This document shows, one piece after another, positions 34,386-43,308 of a stretch of DNA of 64,000 nucleotides; within the stretch, counting starts at the first letter, position 1, and each line of letters opens with the position of its first letter. This DNA comes from Streptomyces sp. H27-C3 (GTDB lineage Bacteria > Actinomycetota > Actinomycetes > Streptomycetales > Streptomycetaceae). The stretch covers positions 21,270 to 85,269 of the forward strand of contig NZ_JASITA010000033.1 of NCBI RefSeq assembly GCF_030063415.1, in the 5' to 3' direction. The position numbers and the translations under genes were made by a program. The notes beneath the pieces were generated by a model that was given only the letters and a program-made list of their open reading frames with translations, was not told where the DNA came from and made no database searches.

Positions 34386-35867
34386 ATGACGGTGACAGAG
34401 GACAGTCCTGGGTACGACGAGAACCCGGACACCCTGGTGTACGGCCCGGGCATCGACCCGGAGCGCATGGCCGTCTGCATGAGCGTGCTCGATGAGCTGG
34501 ACAAGCTCGACGTCGACCACCCCGACGCCATCGCGGTACGGCGCGCCACCGCCGGCGTCTACCGGACCGTGAAGCAGCGCCGCCGCCAGGAGCGCCGCGC
34601 CGCCAAGACCGCCCACGACCAGGCCGTCACGCACTCCACGGCGACCGGCTCCGCCGAGCGCATCGACGACGAGACGCAGGGCGTCCTGCCTTCCTCGTCG
34701 GCCACCGCCGAGATCGCCGGGATACTCAAGCGCCCGCGCTCCTGCTACATCTGCAAGACCCGCTACGTCGAGGTCGACGCGTTCTACCACCAGCTGTGCC
34801 AGAGCTGCGCCGCCGAGAACCGCGCCCGCCGCGACGCCCGCACCGACCTGACCGGCAAGCGCGCCCTGCTCACCGGTGGCCGCGCCAAGATCGGCATGTA
34901 CATCGCGCTGCGGCTGCTGCGCGACGGCGCCCACACCACCATCACCACCCGCTTCCCCAGCGACGCGATCCGCCGCTTCAAGGCGATGGAGGACAGCGCC
35001 GACTGGATCCACCGCTTGAAGATCGTCGGCATCGACCTGCGCGACCCGGCGCAGGTCGTCGCGCTCGCCGACTCGGTCGCGGCCGAGGGCCCGCTCGACA
35101 TCCTGATCAACAACGCCGCGCAGACCGTACGCCGCTCCCCGCGCGCCTACAGCGAGCTGCTCGGCGCCGAGTCCGCCCCGCTGCCCGCCGGTGAGTTGCC
35201 CGCCTCCGAGGTCATCGGAGCCTTCGGCTCCGGCGCCCAGCTCACGCTGCCCAGCGCCCGCCCGGAAGGCCTCACCGCCCAGCAGGTCACCGACCTGGCG
35301 CTGGTGACCGGTTCCGCCTCGCTCGCCCGGATCGAGGCGGGCACGGCGATCGACGCGGGCGGTCTGGTCCCCGACCTGGACCACACCAACAGCTGGATCC
35401 AGACGGTCTCCGAGGTCGACCCGGTCGAGCTGCTCGAAGTGCAGCTGTGCAACTCGACCGCGCCGTTCATTCTCATCAGCAGGCTGCGCGCGGCCATGGC
35501 GGCTTCGGCGGCCGAGCGCAAGTACGTCGTGAACGTCTCCGCGATGGAGGGCGTCTTCAGTCGCGGCTACAAGGGCGCGGGCCACCCGCACACCAACATG
35601 GCCAAGGCCGCGCTGAACATGCTCACCCGTACCAGCGCCCAGGAGATGCTGGAGTCCGACGGCATCCTGATGACCGCCATCGACACCGGCTGGATCACCG
35701 ACGAGCGCCCGCACCCGGACAAGATGCGCCTCGCCGAAGAGGGCTTCCACGCCCCGCTCGACCTGATCGACGGCGCGGCCCGCGTCTACGACCCGATTGT
35801 GCGCGGCGAGGACGGCGAAGACCTGTACGGCGTCTTCCTCAAGGACTACGCACCCGCCAACTGGTAG
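34386..35867 (+). CDS. SDR-family oxidoreductase with a CxxC-type N-terminal extension (493 aa)
   Basis: ATG 34386 (MTVTEDSPG). The first 140 residues are helical and hold a four-cysteine cluster, CYICKTRY and then CQSC, likely a small zinc knuckle. A short-chain dehydrogenase domain follows from KRALLTGGRAKIGMYIALRL (Rossmann, about residue 158), with NNAAQT and the catalytic region NVSAMEGVFSRGYKGAGHPHTNMAKAA, where S, Y and K of the triad appear. An insert of about 90 residues (SELLGAESAPLP to SWIQTVSEV) separates NNAA from the active site. It is larger than typical 250-residue SDRs. Substrate unknown. Confidence 0.8.
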   Translation: MTVTEDSPGYDENPDTLVYGPGIDPERMAVCMSVLDELDKLDVDHPDAIAVRRATAGVYRTVKQRRRQERRAAKTAHDQAVTHSTATGSAERIDDETQGVLPSSSATAEIAGILKRPRSCYICKTRYVEVDAFYHQLCQSCAAENRARRDARTDLTGKRALLTGGRAKIGMYIALRLLRDGAHTTITTRFPSDAIRRFKAMEDSADWIHRLKIVGIDLRDPAQVVALADSVAAEGPLDILINNAAQTVRRSPRAYSELLGAESAPLPAGELPASEVIGAFGSGAQLTLPSARPEGLTAQQVTDLALVTGSASLARIEAGTAIDAGGLVPDLDHTNSWIQTVSEVDPVELLEVQLCNSTAPFILISRLRAAMAASAAERKYVVNVSAMEGVFSRGYKGAGHPHTNMAKAALNMLTRTSAQEMLESDGILMTAIDTGWITDERPHPDKMRLAEEGFHAPLDLIDGAARVYDPIVRGEDGEDLYGVFLKDYAPANW

Positions 35868-36117
35868 GCGGCAGCGGATATATGACGGCCGGACGGGTGC
35901 TCCCGTCCGGCCGTCGGCCGTTGCGTGCGGTCGGTTCCATGACGTCGGCCGGGCTCACGAACAGGTCCGTGAGCGCCCGCTGTCCGCCGGGGCCGAGGGA
36001 TCCGAGGAACGCCCGGAACCGGAAGGCCGACTCCGGCAGCTCAACGCCCCAGTTTTGCAGGGCACGTTGTTCGATGCGGGCTCGCCGCTCCGGGCTCACC
36101 GCCTGCTGCACGGACAT
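35839..36117 (-). CDS. small hypothetical protein (92 aa)
   Basis: ATG 36117 with GGGGGGA nine bases upstream. MSVQQAVSPERRARIEQRALQ begins a basic helix, and the phrase ALQNWGVELPESAFRFRAFLGSLGPGGQRALTDLF looks like a folded core. Its C-terminus overlaps the convergent SDR gene by 29 bp. It directly follows the GNAT-AAA gene (14 bp), so the two are probably cotranscribed. Function unknown. Confidence 0.6.
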   Translation of the reverse strand: MSVQQAVSPERRARIEQRALQNWGVELPESAFRFRAFLGSLGPGGQRALTDLFVSPADVMEPTARNGRRPDGSTRPAVIYPLPPTSWRVRSP

Positions 36118-36131
36118 GGGAGAATCCCCCC

Positions 36132-37421
36132 TCAGAATCGTGCGTGCGCGGTGATGTCCGCGCCGAACTGGTCGATCATCGCAGGCGTCACGGTGGGCCT
36201 GCACTGGGCGATAGCCGCCAGATAGTCCTCCGTGCCGGCGCCGGGCAGCCGCTGTCCGGCCGTCGCCGCGCCGACCGTCTCCAGGTCTCGCTCGAACGCG
36301 GCCTGGGCCGCGCTGCGGGCCGCGTGCTCGATGTCGGCCGGGGTGAACAGTTCGCTGGCCGCCACCAGCACCGCCACGTCCACATCGGAGCGGCCGTCGG
36401 TGTAGCGCGACCAGATCGCGTTGCGCGCGGCCGTGTCGGGAGTGCCGATCGGGATCAGGTAATCGAACCGGCCGGGCCGCAGGAACGCCGGGTCGAGCGA
36501 GCGGATGGAGTTGGTGGCGCACACCAGCAGCCGCTCGTCGCGCTCCCGGAAGCCCGGTATGAGCTTGAGCAGTTCATTGGTCACCCCGTGCATCCCGCCG
36601 GGCTGTGCGGGCTCGGTGCGGACCGGGGCGATCTCCTCGACCTCGTCGATGAAGACCAGCACCCGTTCGAGCTCGGCGATCCGGGCGAACGCGCTGCGCA
36701 GCGCCGCCGCGAGGTTGCCCTCGTCCGCCAGCCGAGAGGGCAGCAGCTCGACGAACGGCCAGCCGAGCTTGGAGGCGATGCCCCGGGCGAACGTCGTCTT
36801 GCCGGTGCCGGGCGGGCCGAACAGCGCGACGGCCCGCGGGGGTCGTACCCCATGCCTCGTGGCGCGCTCGGGCTCCGCCAGCGGCAGCACGATCCGGCGC
36901 TCGATGAGGTCCTTCTCGGCCTCCATGCCGGCCACCTTCGCCCAGAGGTCGCTGGGCAGGAACCGCCCGCCGAGGTCGTCCAGGAGACTGGCCGCGGGGC
37001 CGTGCAGCGGCTCGACCTTCTCGAAATAGGCCACCGCGGGCCGCCGCGTGTACCCCGCGTTGAGCAGCCCCTCGCCGAACAGGTCCTCCTCGGGCAGTAC
37101 GTAGGCGATCCGGCCCACCCGGGCCGCGACGAGCCGCCGCTCCAGCTCGACCAGGAGCGCGCTCGCCAGCCCCCGGCCGCGCCAGGCCGACGCGATGGCG
37201 ATCCGCATCACCCAGCCGCGTTCCCCGGCCACGCACGCGAGCGCCGCCCCGATGGGGACGCCCTGGTGGACCGCGACGACGGCGGGCTGGCGGGACGTGA
37301 GCGCGCCGATGCATTCGGCGAGCGAGAAGACCGACTCCTGCCCCAGTCCGGCCGTGGTGTCGATCAGATGGACCACCGCTGCGAGATCACTCTCGCGGTA
37401 GTCGTGGATGAGCCAATTCAC
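36132..37421 (-). CDS. GNAT acetyltransferase fused to AAA+ ATPase (429 aa)
   Basis: GTG 37421 with GAGGGG nine bases upstream begins VNWLIHDYRESDLAAVV. Residues 1-150 are a GNAT fold with acetyl-CoA loop IASAWRGRGLASALL. Residues about 180-400 are a classical AAA+ module: GPPGTGKTTFARG (Walker A, about 199), LVFIDEVEE (Walker B, about 258), sensor-1 Asn in VCATNSIRSLDPAFLRPGRFD with arginine finger. AAA+ proteins of this subclass remodel proteins, and the GNAT part could acetylate the same clients. The domain pair is unusual. A small gene follows in the same operon. Confidence 0.85.
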   Translation of the reverse strand: MNWLIHDYRESDLAAVVHLIDTTAGLGQESVFSLAECIGALTSRQPAVVAVHQGVPIGAALACVAGERGWVMRIAIASAWRGRGLASALLVELERRLVAARVGRIAYVLPEEDLFGEGLLNAGYTRRPAVAYFEKVEPLHGPAASLLDDLGGRFLPSDLWAKVAGMEAEKDLIERRIVLPLAEPERATRHGVRPPRAVALFGPPGTGKTTFARGIASKLGWPFVELLPSRLADEGNLAAALRSAFARIAELERVLVFIDEVEEIAPVRTEPAQPGGMHGVTNELLKLIPGFRERDERLLVCATNSIRSLDPAFLRPGRFDYLIPIGTPDTAARNAIWSRYTDGRSDVDVAVLVAASELFTPADIEHAARSAAQAAFERDLETVGAATAGQRLPGAGTEDYLAAIAQCRPTVTPAMIDQFGADITAHARF

Positions 37422-37599
37422 CGGTGCCGCCCCTCGTTGGTGCTGATGCGGTGAGGCTAGGGGCGGCCGTGCGCGGGGTCCTGCTCCACCGTGCACAAGC
37501 CGCGGTGGCAAATTCGACACTCCGTCCGTAGCCACTGCGGGCCGTGTGCACGGTCGGGGCGGCGGCTCCCGGGGGCGCTTTCCGCGCTCTTCTCCCCGG

Positions 37600-38151
37600 T
37601 CACCCGCCGGACGTGCGTGCGGCGGCCACCAGTTCCAGCACCGGCCGCCAGTCGTCCATCACCCCGGCGTCGAGACCGACGACCTTCCCCGCGTCATCCG
37701 CCTGGCGCAGTGTCACCGCCGCTTCCGCGAGCGGATCGCGCGCGAAGGCGTCCGCCTCCCACGGGGTCATCGTCCCGCCCTGCAACCCGAGTGTCAGCGC
37801 GCTCTGCGGCGACAGTGGGCGCCCCGGCTCGGCCGTCGCCAGATAGCGCTTCGCCGGTACGTGCAGCTGTACGAGCCGGGCCACCCGGTCGCCGAGCAGC
37901 GGGCGCACGGCGATGGCCGCACGGTCCGCGTGACCTGCGTCGTCACCCGGGTGCAGCAAGTGCCCGAGGTCATGCGCCAGGCCCGCCACCTGGAGTTCCT
38001 TGTCGCTGGGGTGCGAGCGGCGCAGCAGGTGGGCCGTCTGCAGGGCGTGGTCGTGCAGGTCCACCGGATCGCCACTGCGGTCGGGGGAGTCCCAGGCGCC
38101 CCGGCAGGCGTGCAGCAGGGACATCAGTTCCTCGACGCTGCGCAGTTCCAT
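37600..38151 (-). CDS. HD-domain hydrolase, PhnZ-like (183 aa)
   Basis: ATG 38151 (MELRSVEELMSLLHACRG) with AAAGGA six bases upstream; the frame upstream is non-coding. HDHALQTAHLLRR and VAGLAHDLGHLLHPGDD supply the metal ligands H...HD of the HD superfamily, with a further Asp/His late in the protein (QADDAGKVV). The order resembles PhnZ-type dioxygenase/phosphohydrolases that cleave phosphonates or inositol. No phosphonate genes adjoin, so the substrate is unknown. Confidence 0.75.
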   Translation of the reverse strand: MELRSVEELMSLLHACRGAWDSPDRSGDPVDLHDHALQTAHLLRRSHPSDKELQVAGLAHDLGHLLHPGDDAGHADRAAIAVRPLLGDRVARLVQLHVPAKRYLATAEPGRPLSPQSALTLGLQGGTMTPWEADAFARDPLAEAAVTLRQADDAGKVVGLDAGVMDDWRPVLELVAAARTSGG

Positions 38152-38453
38152 CCCTGTCCTTTCCCGGCCCTGAGGCATGTGTCTCCGAGCACATCACGGA
38201 GGCGTCGACTTCCGGCTGAACGGGGTACGAAGGGAGGCAGGCTTAAAGACGACTAAATCCATCGAGCGGAAGGCCGCTCATATGGGTACTCTGTTGCTCA
38301 CGGACAGCCCCACCAAGGCCACTCCAGAGTGAACGCCGGCGCCACCGCGACCGAACTGCCCCATTTTTCCTGACCCGTCGGGCGACAGGTCGCTGCCGCG
38401 AGAGAGCCGTGGTGCTCAGGTCCGAAGGGTTACGCGACACAAAGGAGTGCGCG
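38152..38453. other. non-coding gap before a small gene
   Basis: About 300 bp with no supported gene. It includes a moderately AT-rich patch near 38245-38300 and ends with AAAGGAG (38441-38447), the ribosome binding site of the small gene at 38454. No clear promoter or hairpin is seen. Confidence 0.5.
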
Positions 38454-38639
38454 GTGACATCAAATATGGCGAAGCAGGACAATCGGTCGCACGAGCGTGG
38501 CGACATGGCCGGTCAGGCCAGACGTCGTCGGCCCGGCGAACTCGGCAGCCTGGAGGTCTGGTCCAGGGCCGCGCCGATCCGGCTGGCGGGCTACGAGGAG
38601 GATCTGGCGGAGCCGCACATCCTGCCCGGTATCGACTGA
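38454..38639 (+). CDS. small conserved-looking peptide (61 aa)
   Basis: GTG 38454 has the ideal AAAGGAG six bases upstream (a later in-frame ATG at 38466 lacks one). The peptide is strongly charged at the front (SHERGDMAGQARRRRPGE) and ends with a distinct block, LEVWSRAAPIRLAGYEEDLA then PHILPGID. Such a basic leader and conserved acidic/aromatic tail are seen in peptides that are further processed, but no modifying enzyme gene is adjacent. Function unknown. Confidence 0.65.
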   Translation: MTSNMAKQDNRSHERGDMAGQARRRRPGELGSLEVWSRAAPIRLAGYEEDLAEPHILPGID

Positions 38640-38890
38640 CCGGCCCGTCGGCCGACGGCTGAACGACTGTCCGGTGGGGCGGTGGGGCACGATGCCACCG
38701 CCACGCCGTTTTTTGCGGCCGGCTGTGGGTGGTGGACGGCACCCGTCTCCTCGGGCTGCAAGCCGGGGCTCGTCGGTGAACTCGCCTACATCAAAGGCTT
38801 GTTCATGAAGTGGTGCGAGTTTGATCAACGTTCTGCAAATCATGTACAAATGCGAACAGCGCGTCGCGTGCGGGGGATATTTTCCCGTCC

Positions 38891-39637
38891 GTGAAGCTGA
38901 AGTTGAGACCCCAAAAAGATCCTCTGACCGGTCCAGGGCGTCGTACGTTGCTCCGGGCGGCGGTCGCCGGCAGTGCGGTGGCCACCGGTGGTCTGGCCCT
39001 CGGGGTGATCCCGGCATCGGCCGCCCCGCCGTCGTCGATTTCCGGCACCCGGCCGACCACCCCCGCGCAAGCTCTGCGCGAGCTGAGCGTGGGCAATCGG
39101 CGCTGGCGGACGTTTCAGCAGCAGCACCCCGACGAGTCTCCTTCCGTGCGGAACGCTCTGGTGACCGGCCAGCACCCCTTCGCCGTCATCCTGGGCTGCG
39201 TCGACTCGCGAGTACCGCCCGAGCTGGTTTTCGACCAGGGTCTCGGTGACCTGATGACCGTCCGCTCGGCCGGTGAGGTCCTGGACGAAGCCGTCCTCGG
39301 GAGCGTCGCGTACGGCGTCCTGGAACTGGGCATCCCCCTGGTCATGGTCCTCGGGCACCAGTCCTGCGGCGCGGTGGCCGCGGCGGTCCACGCGGACGAG
39401 ACCGGTGAGGAACTCCCGGCGCACATTCAGTACTTGGCCGACCGGATAAGCCCGGCCATAGACCACAGCCAGCACGGCGCCGCCCGCGTCGACTCCACCG
39501 TCAGCCGTAATGTCGGCCTCGTTCGCGGGCATCTGGCCGCGGAGCCGGACCTCGCGGCCAAGGTCGCCACCGGGGCGCTGGCCATCGTCGGGGCCCGCTA
39601 CGAGCTCAACTCGCAGCTGGTCCACGTCATTCACTGA
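38891..39637 (+). CDS. Tat-exported beta-class carbonic anhydrase (248 aa)
   Basis: GTG 38891. The N-terminus GRRTLLRAAVAGSAVATGG is a twin-arginine signal ending near ASAAP, so the enzyme acts outside the membrane. The catalytic zinc ligands of beta-carbonic anhydrases are present: GCVDSRVPPE (Cys about 102, Asp 104, Arg 106) and GHQSCGAV (His about 155, Cys 158). It interconverts CO2 and bicarbonate at the cell surface. Ribosome binding site is weak. Confidence 0.9.
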   Translation: MKLKLRPQKDPLTGPGRRTLLRAAVAGSAVATGGLALGVIPASAAPPSSISGTRPTTPAQALRELSVGNRRWRTFQQQHPDESPSVRNALVTGQHPFAVILGCVDSRVPPELVFDQGLGDLMTVRSAGEVLDEAVLGSVAYGVLELGIPLVMVLGHQSCGAVAAAVHADETGEELPAHIQYLADRISPAIDHSQHGAARVDSTVSRNVGLVRGHLAAEPDLAAKVATGALAIVGARYELNSQLVHVIH

Positions 39638-39666
39638 GGCCGTACGGGCCGGGGGAGCCGCCGTCG

Positions 39667-40146
39667 TCAGCGCCCCACAGGCGCGGCGGGCGGTTCGACC
39701 TCCAGGAAGCGCCTGCGTCGCGGCCCGATGTACAGCAACGCCGTCCAGCCCGCCCGCTCCAGGGCACCCGCGCACCCGGTCAGGGCGTCCTGCTCCTCGT
39801 GCGCCGCGCCGCTGCCGGCCGGCCCCAGCCACTCCACCCGCACCGTCCCCGGCCGCTCGCCCGGAACGACGCGATACCCGGTCACGGCGCGCTGCCCCGA
39901 CGCATCGGCCGCGGAGGCAGCGAAGCCCGCCGCCTCCAGCGTCAACGCCACACAGCGCACCGCCTGATTACGCTCCCAAAGCGCCGGTATAGCCTGCGGG
40001 TCCTCGGCCTCCGTATTCGTCAGGCGCCGGATCTGCATCAGCCCCTCGAACGCGACCCGGACCTCGGCGGCCCGCGCACGGGCCGGCGCGGCGGGCGCCG
40101 GCCCATCACCGGTGGCCGCCGTGAACGCTCCGGACGTCATCGTCAT
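39667..40146 (-). CDS. hypothetical protein (159 aa)
   Basis: ATG 40146 with GGAGG five bases upstream. A disordered Ala/Pro N-terminus leads to a compact alpha/beta region (VAFEGLMQIRRLTN, ERNQAVRCVALTLEAAGFAA, YRVVPGERPGTVRVEWLGPA) with no catalytic motif. It looks like an actinobacterial protein of unknown function. It lies 81 bp from the amidase gene in the same direction and may be cotranscribed. Confidence 0.65.
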   Translation of the reverse strand: MTMTSGAFTAATGDGPAPAAPARARAAEVRVAFEGLMQIRRLTNTEAEDPQAIPALWERNQAVRCVALTLEAAGFAASAADASGQRAVTGYRVVPGERPGTVRVEWLGPAGSGAAHEEQDALTGCAGALERAGWTALLYIGPRRRRFLEVEPPAAPVGR

Positions 40147-40227
40147 CGCCGCCTCCCGGATCCAGGAGAGCCAAGTCTGTCAGTCGGCACTGACAACCGG
40201 CCTGGACCCGACGCCCTGCCCGGTGGG

Positions 40228-41589
40228 CTACCGGGCCGCCGTCGCGGAAGGAGCGGTCCGCTGCCACGGGCGGAGCGTCTCGATCCGCTCGGCCAGCGCC
40301 AGCAGCCGGTACTCACCGCCGGGCGCGGCCACCAATTGCACGGAGCAGGGGGCGCCGCCGGGCAGCGACCCGAACGGCAGCGAGAGCGCGGGCCACCCGG
40401 TGAGGTTCCACGGCGGAGTCGTCGGCGCGTACGCGGTGTTGACCAGGACGTTGTGCAGCCAGCCGCGCTCGTGCCAGGGCGCGGCAGCGGGCCCGCGCCG
40501 GGCCAGCGCGGGCATGATGAGCACGTCGTACCGCTGGAAGAACGGCGCCAGCCGCTCGCGCAACAGCGACCGCTGATCAGCGCGCATCAGCGGTGTACGG
40601 GCGAACACTCGGCCGGCCGCGGCATGCCGGCGCGTGCGCGGGGCGAGACGCAGGGGATCGAGTCCCTCGGCGTCCTTCGCGGTGCCCGCCGTCCAGCGGG
40701 CCAGCGCGGCGGGCCCCAGGCTCAGCGGGTACGGCGGATCGGCGTGCTCCACGTCCTGCCCGTCGTCGAGCAGCAGCCGCGTCGCCGCTCGGACCGCGTC
40801 CGCGTAAGGGCGGGAGATGCCGGCCCCGACGAGCGGGCTGCGCGAGGAGGCGGCGATCCGCAGGGGACCGGTGGGGGACTCGGGCCGCTCCCCGGCCAGC
40901 ACCGAGAACATCAGCCGGGCGTCGGCCACTGTCGTGGTCAGCGGCCCGTTCTCGGCCATGCCGAACCAGTCGCCGTTCCCGATTCCGGCGAACACCCGGC
41001 CGTACCCCGGCTTGAGACCGAGCACCCCGCAGTTGGCGGCCGGGATGCGCAGGGAGCCCATGCCGTCGTTGCCCAGCGCGATCGGGACCAGGCCCGCCGC
41101 CACGGCGGCCGCGCTGCCGCCCGATGAGCCGCCTGCGGTGCGCGACGGGTCCCAGGGGTTGCGCGCGGTGCCGTGCACACCCTCGGTGGTGCCGAAGACA
41201 CATAGCTCGGGGACGTTGGTGAGGCCGACCACCACGGCCCCGGCGGCGCGCAGCCTGGCCACTGTCTCGTGGTCGGCCGTCGCGGGTACGGCCGACGAGG
41301 CCGCCGTGCCGTTGCGGGTGGCCTCGCCCCGCACAGCGAGGTTGTCCTTGACGGCCACCGGCACACCCGCGAGGGGCAGTTCGGCCAGGTCGGAGTGGGA
41401 GGCAAGCTCCTCCGCCTCCCGGAGAGCCGCTTGCGTACGTACGGTACGGAATGCCCCCACCTGTGCGTCGTCCTCGGCGATCCGGGCGAGATGCGCCGCC
41501 ACCACCTCCCTCGGCGTCACACGCTTGTCCCGCACTGCGGCGGCTATTTCATGGGCTGTCAGGCCGGTCCAGTTCGTCACGCGCGCCAC
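40228..41589 (-). CDS. amidase-signature hydrolase (453 aa)
   Basis: The Ser-cisSer-Lys catalytic set of amidase-signature enzymes is present: Lys in AVKDN (about residue 77), the serine pair in AGGSSGGSAAAVAAG (about 150), and the glycine-rich region that follows. It hydrolyses the amide of a small molecule or peptide; GatA is excluded because no gatB/gatC genes adjoin and the C-terminus differs. The start is GTG 41589 (VARVTNWTGLTAHE) or GTG 41580; neither has a strong ribosome site. Confidence 0.85.
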   Translation of the reverse strand: MARVTNWTGLTAHEIAAAVRDKRVTPREVVAAHLARIAEDDAQVGAFRTVRTQAALREAEELASHSDLAELPLAGVPVAVKDNLAVRGEATRNGTAASSAVPATADHETVARLRAAGAVVVGLTNVPELCVFGTTEGVHGTARNPWDPSRTAGGSSGGSAAAVAAGLVPIALGNDGMGSLRIPAANCGVLGLKPGYGRVFAGIGNGDWFGMAENGPLTTTVADARLMFSVLAGERPESPTGPLRIAASSRSPLVGAGISRPYADAVRAATRLLLDDGQDVEHADPPYPLSLGPAALARWTAGTAKDAEGLDPLRLAPRTRRHAAAGRVFARTPLMRADQRSLLRERLAPFFQRYDVLIMPALARRGPAAAPWHERGWLHNVLVNTAYAPTTPPWNLTGWPALSLPFGSLPGGAPCSVQLVAAPGGEYRLLALAERIETLRPWQRTAPSATAAR

Positions 41590-41911
41590 TGTGCCCGCCG
41601 CCGCGGCGCGCGTCGAGTGCCGGGTGCGGTCGTAGGCCGGAATTCGCGTGGACCGGGATCGGGGCGTGAAGCTGCCGCTCGTGCTTTCACCCCGCCCCAC
41701 TCAGCCCGTCCGGCGTTTTGAGGACCGGGACCGGCGTGTGGGGCCGCCCCGCGTTCTCCCACCCCGCTCATTTCAGCCCGCCCGGCGTTTGAGGACCGGG
41801 GTCTGGGGCGGAGCACCAGTTGAGGCAAGAGGCGGGTAGGGGACCAGCGCCGCAGGCGCCCCGCACCACAAGCATCCCCGCACCCAAGCCCGTTCACCCG
41901 CACTTCCGCAC
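41590..41911. repeat. intergenic gap with dispersed Streptomyces-type repeats
   Basis: TCAGCCCGTCCGGCGTTTTGAGGACCGG (41701-41728) and TCAGCCCGCCCGGCGTTTGAGGACCGG (41774-41800) are near-identical copies of a short repeat, 72 bp apart. The same gap carries GCGGGTAGGGGAC...CCGCAGG (41836-41860), also present at 33784 and inverted at 51143. No gene is supported in this 322-bp stretch. Confidence 0.6.
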
Positions 41912-42415
41912 CTACCCCGCGATCCTCCGCAGCGTCCGCCCGAGCCGCCGCGCGTACCAGTGCTGGATGACAGGCATGCAGGGCCCCGCCAGCCGTGTGT
42001 ACCAGCGGCTCGCCCGGCTGAAGGCGGTGACGGTGAACCACACGGCCCCGTCGTCGGCCAGCTCGACGACGAAGGACTCCTCGCCGCACTCCGGGTGACG
42101 GCCGGTCGTCCCATAAGCGAAACCGATCCGGTCGTCTTCGTACGCCGCCCAGACCACCTCGCACGGCGCCGTCACCCGCAGCGGCCCGACGCCGATCCCG
42201 CACTCGACGGCCACGCCGGGGTCGGCCCGCTCCGCGTCCGACCGCACCCGTACGCCCGACTCACGGTGCAGCCGCCAAGTGGTGACCGCCCGGCCCGCCG
42301 CCTCGAAGGACGCGCGGCCCCGGCCGATCAGCGCGCGGTGGTGGAGGTGGTTGTACCCGGCGGGCAGAAGATCCTGCCGAGTGGCCCCGACCTCGGGGTA
42401 GTTGAGCGTGCTCAT
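41912..42415 (-). CDS. DUF1990 family protein (167 aa)
   Basis: MSTLNYPEVGATR opens the family-typical NYPEVGAT start; GYNHLHHRALIGRGRASFEAA and later EEDRIGFAYGTTGRHPECGEESF and VTAFSRASRWYTRLAGP are hallmark phrases of DUF1990. The fold is likely START/SRPBCC-like, a lipid or hydrophobic-ligand pocket, but no function is known. ATG overlaps the stop of YndJ by four bases (ATGA), and the two are commonly linked in bacteria. Confidence 0.88.
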   Translation of the reverse strand: MSTLNYPEVGATRQDLLPAGYNHLHHRALIGRGRASFEAAGRAVTTWRLHRESGVRVRSDAERADPGVAVECGIGVGPLRVTAPCEVVWAAYEDDRIGFAYGTTGRHPECGEESFVVELADDGAVWFTVTAFSRASRWYTRLAGPCMPVIQHWYARRLGRTLRRIAG

Positions 42416-43245
42416 GCGGCGGTCTCCTCAAGTCGTCGCCAGGCCAGCACCGCGCAGAGTGCGAAGCCGAGGGCGTTGCCCAGGCCGTGGGTGGCGGCCA
42501 TCCAGGTCAGGTTGGGGTGCGGAATGCCGGTGGCCTCGCCGAGTGCCCAGCTCAGGGCGAGCAGCATGGTCGCGACCAGCACGGCGGCCGACACCGCGAG
42601 CAGGAACCTGGTGGTCCCGTCCTGCCCGTCGTCGCGGACGTCCCGCCAGGTCAGCAGCGCCACTGCCCACATGCCCGCGGTCAGGACGAGCGCCCCCGCC
42701 AGTTCGGCCCAGTCGTCGACGAAGTAACCGGCGAGGACGAGCAGCGTGCCGAGCGGCACGCTCAGCGCGGCGAACCGCCCGGCCGGCCGGGCGGCGGCCC
42801 GGCAGACGAGCCCGGCCACCAGCGCCGCGGCGAAACCGGCGAAGTGGAAGTGCGGCACGGTGAGCGCCAGGATGTCCAGGTCGAAGCCGAAGAGCTCGTG
42901 GCCCCCGCGCTCGGCGACCAGTGCGAGCCCGGCGACCGACGGTGTCACCAGTGCGGTGAGTACCGCGATCTCGGCCGGGACGAGCGAGCGGGAACGGGCC
43001 AGCCGCGTCGGGGCGTGCAGGGCGAGCGCCAGGGTGCCCAGGGCGTAGACCGCGGCGAGCGCGGCCGCGACCGTACCGCGCGGCAGCCACAGCGCGACGG
43101 CTCCCGGCGCCGACAGCAGCGGCCACAGGCGCCGGATCCGGGTGAGGTGCGGTGAGCCGACGAGGCGCAGTCCCAGCGGCACGACGATCAGCATGCCGAG
43201 CATGACGATCAGGTTGACCAGTACGAACACGACCCGCCCCCTCAT
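42412..43245 (-). CDS. YndJ-like membrane protein (277 aa)
   Basis: ATG 43245; about eight membrane helices. The motif PHFHFAGFAAALVAGL and TWMAATHGLGNALGFALC are family-typical of YndJ, a membrane protein of unknown role. It is translated with the DUF1990 gene behind it. The start lies 11 bp from a palindromic operator, and no ribosome site is seen, so the transcript may be nearly leaderless. Confidence 0.82.
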   Translation of the reverse strand: MRGRVVFVLVNLIVMLGMLIVVPLGLRLVGSPHLTRIRRLWPLLSAPGAVALWLPRGTVAAALAAVYALGTLALALHAPTRLARSRSLVPAEIAVLTALVTPSVAGLALVAERGGHELFGFDLDILALTVPHFHFAGFAAALVAGLVCRAAARPAGRFAALSVPLGTLLVLAGYFVDDWAELAGALVLTAGMWAVALLTWRDVRDDGQDGTTRFLLAVSAAVLVATMLLALSWALGEATGIPHPNLTWMAATHGLGNALGFALCAVLAWRRLEETAA

Positions 43246-43255
43246 GTCTCATGTT

Positions 43256-43308
43256 TTGAACATGTTCAACTCCGCGTCGACCCTACGGCTTTATTTGAAC
43301 GTGTTCAA
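43256..43308 (-). promoter_or_regulatory. promoter of yndJ-DUF1990 with two palindromic operators
   Basis: TTGAACATGTTCAA (43256-43269) is a perfect palindrome; TTGAACGTGTTCAA (43295-43308) is a near copy, 39 bp apart centre to centre. On the minus strand the second supplies TTGAAC as -35 (43308-43303), 17 bp before TAGGGT (43285-43280) as -10. A TetR- or MarR-type dimeric repressor binding both sites would block the promoter and the early transcript. The regulator gene is not adjacent. Confidence 0.65.

Noticed and set aside
38840..39832. 330-residue minus-strand frame over the carbonic anhydrase gene
   Set aside because: Antisense to a gene with intact catalytic motifs and Tat signal; no motif of its own.
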